7,711 nucleotides of DNA from Bacteroidaceae bacterium (GTDB taxonomy: Bacteria > Bacteroidota > Bacteroidia > Bacteroidales > CHK158-818). Positions 6,604-7,711 of the stretch are shown here, in pieces. The notes under the pieces were generated by a model. That model did no database searches. It was not told the origin of the DNA and saw only the letters and a program-made list of their open reading frames with translations. The stretch's first letter is position 1, and every line of letters starts with the position of its first letter. Where the stretch lies: contig JAFUKV010000100.1 of assembly GCA_017467745.1 (NCBI GenBank), forward strand, positions 1-7,711. The letters run 5' to 3'. The translations under genes were made by a program, and so were the position numbers.

Positions 6604-7711
6604 TTATTTAAACCGTTTCGCCATTTCATCATTACTTATCAATGAGAGAACCGGCTTGCCATCAGGCGTCAAACTCGGCTCGGGACATGCAAACAAGGCA
6701 TCTATTATCAATTCCATATCTGCCTCCGAAAGCACCTGTCCATAAGGGGTAGCGGTAGACTCCGCCAACGACAGCGCAATAGCGTTGTGCATGTCGCTTT
6801 TTACATCCAGCCCTTTTTGCGTGGCATTTTCTATCATTTGCCGAATCAAAGTTTCAATATCGGCGCCTTCACTTCCTTCGGGCACAGCATTTACAGCGTA
6901 AGAAAAATTGCCCATATCGGACAGTTCAACCCCCAAGAAAGCAACATCCTCCATAATCTCTTCTAAAACGGCAGCTTGCGATGCCGATAAACGAATCATT
7001 TCCGGGAAAAGCACTTTTTGAGAAACACCTTGTTTGCGAGATATTTGTTTTATATAACGATCAAATAAAATGCGGACATGCGCACGGTGTTGGTCAATCA
7101 GCATAATCCCCGACTTCACCGACGTCAAAATATACCTCCCCTTTACCTGCAAATGCTGATAACCGGTATTTATATTCGCAATAGGCTCTATCTGCATCTG
7201 TTTCGGTTCGGTAATCTCCTCTACCTCAGGAAGTCCCTTCGCAATAGGTTCCTGAGCCGATTCCGGTTCCGGCCTTTCTCTATTAGACTCAAAACCCTCG
7301 TACAACTTCGACCACTCAAATGCCGGACGTTTCGATATTGATGCCGTCTTAAACGGATTATACGACGGATTATACGAAACCTGAGGCGGTTTTACCTCCT
7401 GACCTTTCCGCAAAGGAGGTATATCCGGAGCATCATCCATATCGAAATCAATAGAAGGAACCGCATTGAACTTGCCCAAAGCCTCTTTTACCGCAGCAAA
7501 AATAATCTGCCAGATAGGCTGTTCGTTTTCAAACTTTATTTCCGTCTTCGTAGGATGTATATTTACGTCTATCGAAGCCGGATCGACATCCAGATACAAA
7601 AAATAATTCGGCATTTTCCCTGCCGGAATCAACTGGTCATAGCTCTGCATCACAGCCTTATGAAAATACGGATGCCTCATATAACGTCCGTTTACAAAAA
7701 AATACTGTAAA
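6604..7711 (-). CDS. mutL: DNA mismatch repair protein MutL, N-terminal part cut by window edge
   Basis: MutL couples MutS mismatch recognition to strand incision. The frame is open to the right edge, giving 368 visible residues; the Met at 7680 is internal, because FFVNGRYMR continues upstream of it. Missing is the GHKL ATPase core, roughly 250 residues by comparison with E. coli MutL. Visible first is the transducer domain: FVNGRY, then DVDPASIDVNIHPTKTEIKF with the conserved HPTK lysine that contacts ATP. Next is a variable, Pro/Glu-rich linker (about 7150-7450). The C-terminal dimerisation domain starts at QVKGRYILT and LIDQHRAHVRILFDRY. That motif (7060-7095) aligns with the endonuclease signature DQHA(X)2E(X)4E but reads R for A, V for the key Glu and D for the last Glu. 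Near the end, CPEPSLTPDGKP replaces the usual CPHGRP. Hence nuclease activity is doubtful. It is the first visible gene of the mutL, peptidase, DUF4855 unit. Confidence 0.95.
   Translation of the reverse strand, partial: LQYFFVNGRYMRHPYFHKAVMQSYDQLIPAGKMPNYFLYLDVDPASIDVNIHPTKTEIKFENEQPIWQIIFAAVKEALGKFNAVPSIDFDMDDAPDIPPLRKGQEVKPPQVSYNPSYNPFKTASISKRPAFEWSKLYEGFESNRERPEPESAQEPIAKGLPEVEEITEPKQMQIEPIANINTGYQHLQVKGRYILTSVKSGIMLIDQHRAHVRILFDRYIKQISRKQGVSQKVLFPEMIRLSASQAAVLEEIMEDVAFLGVELSDMGNFSYAVNAVPEGSEGADIETLIRQMIENATQKGLDVKSDMHNAIALSLAESTATPYGQVLSEADMELIIDALFACPEPSLTPDGKPVLSLISNDEMAKRFK

Noticed and set aside
7078..7680. MutL start at the Met codon at 7680
   Set aside because: The codons upstream of it read YFFVNGRY, a conserved internal MutL motif, and the frame stays open to the window edge, so this Met is internal to a truncated gene.
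1..7711. Mobile element, defence system or CRISPR array
   Set aside because: No transposase, integrase, nuclease or toxin-antitoxin pair, no direct repeats with spacers, and no tRNA-linked att site. All the space is taken by housekeeping or envelope genes with similar base composition.

Overview
The window reads as an ordinary chromosomal segment from a member of Bacteroidota, most likely order Bacteroidales. The evidence is a ParC with the diverged HPHGDASIGD active-site region I associate with this phylum, a single-chain archaeal/eukaryal-type glycyl-tRNA synthetase, two lipoproteins (one with an acidic stretch right after the lipid-bearing Cys, as in Bacteroidetes surface-export signals), a TAnnTTTG-type promoter element, and no strong Shine-Dalgarno sequences. 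I cannot name the genus. I see no tRNA or rRNA, CRISPR array, insertion sequence, integrase, phage gene or att-like repeat.

Layout: (1) 1-2225, minus strand: parC (topoisomerase IV subunit A), with its C-terminus cut off by the left edge. (2) 2226-2403: a divergent promoter region. (3) 2404-3948, plus strand: glyS (glycyl-tRNA synthetase), followed after a 112-nt spacer with nested inverted repeats by (4) 4061-4603, a small FKBP-like lipoprotein. (5) About 4639-4686: a long, near-perfect bidirectional terminator between convergent transcription units. (6) 4704-7711, minus strand: a tight three-gene unit read as mutL (5' end missing), then an NlpC/P60 cysteine peptidase with SH3b-like N-terminus (5-nt gap), then a DUF4855-type lipoprotein (23-nt gap).

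Together the genes cover core information processing (decatenation, tRNA charging, mismatch repair) and cell-envelope work (cytosolic muropeptide cleavage, an envelope FKBP, an exported DUF4855 protein). The mutL operon pairs repair with what look like wall-recycling and glycan-related genes, with no obvious mechanistic link.

I did not find a clear undescribed system. The best points for a second look are the MutL, which keeps the DQH start of the endonuclease motif but has lost its catalytic glutamate; the FKBP-like lipoprotein with several substituted active-site positions; and the uncharacterised DUF4855 lipoprotein co-transcribed with mutL and the peptidase.
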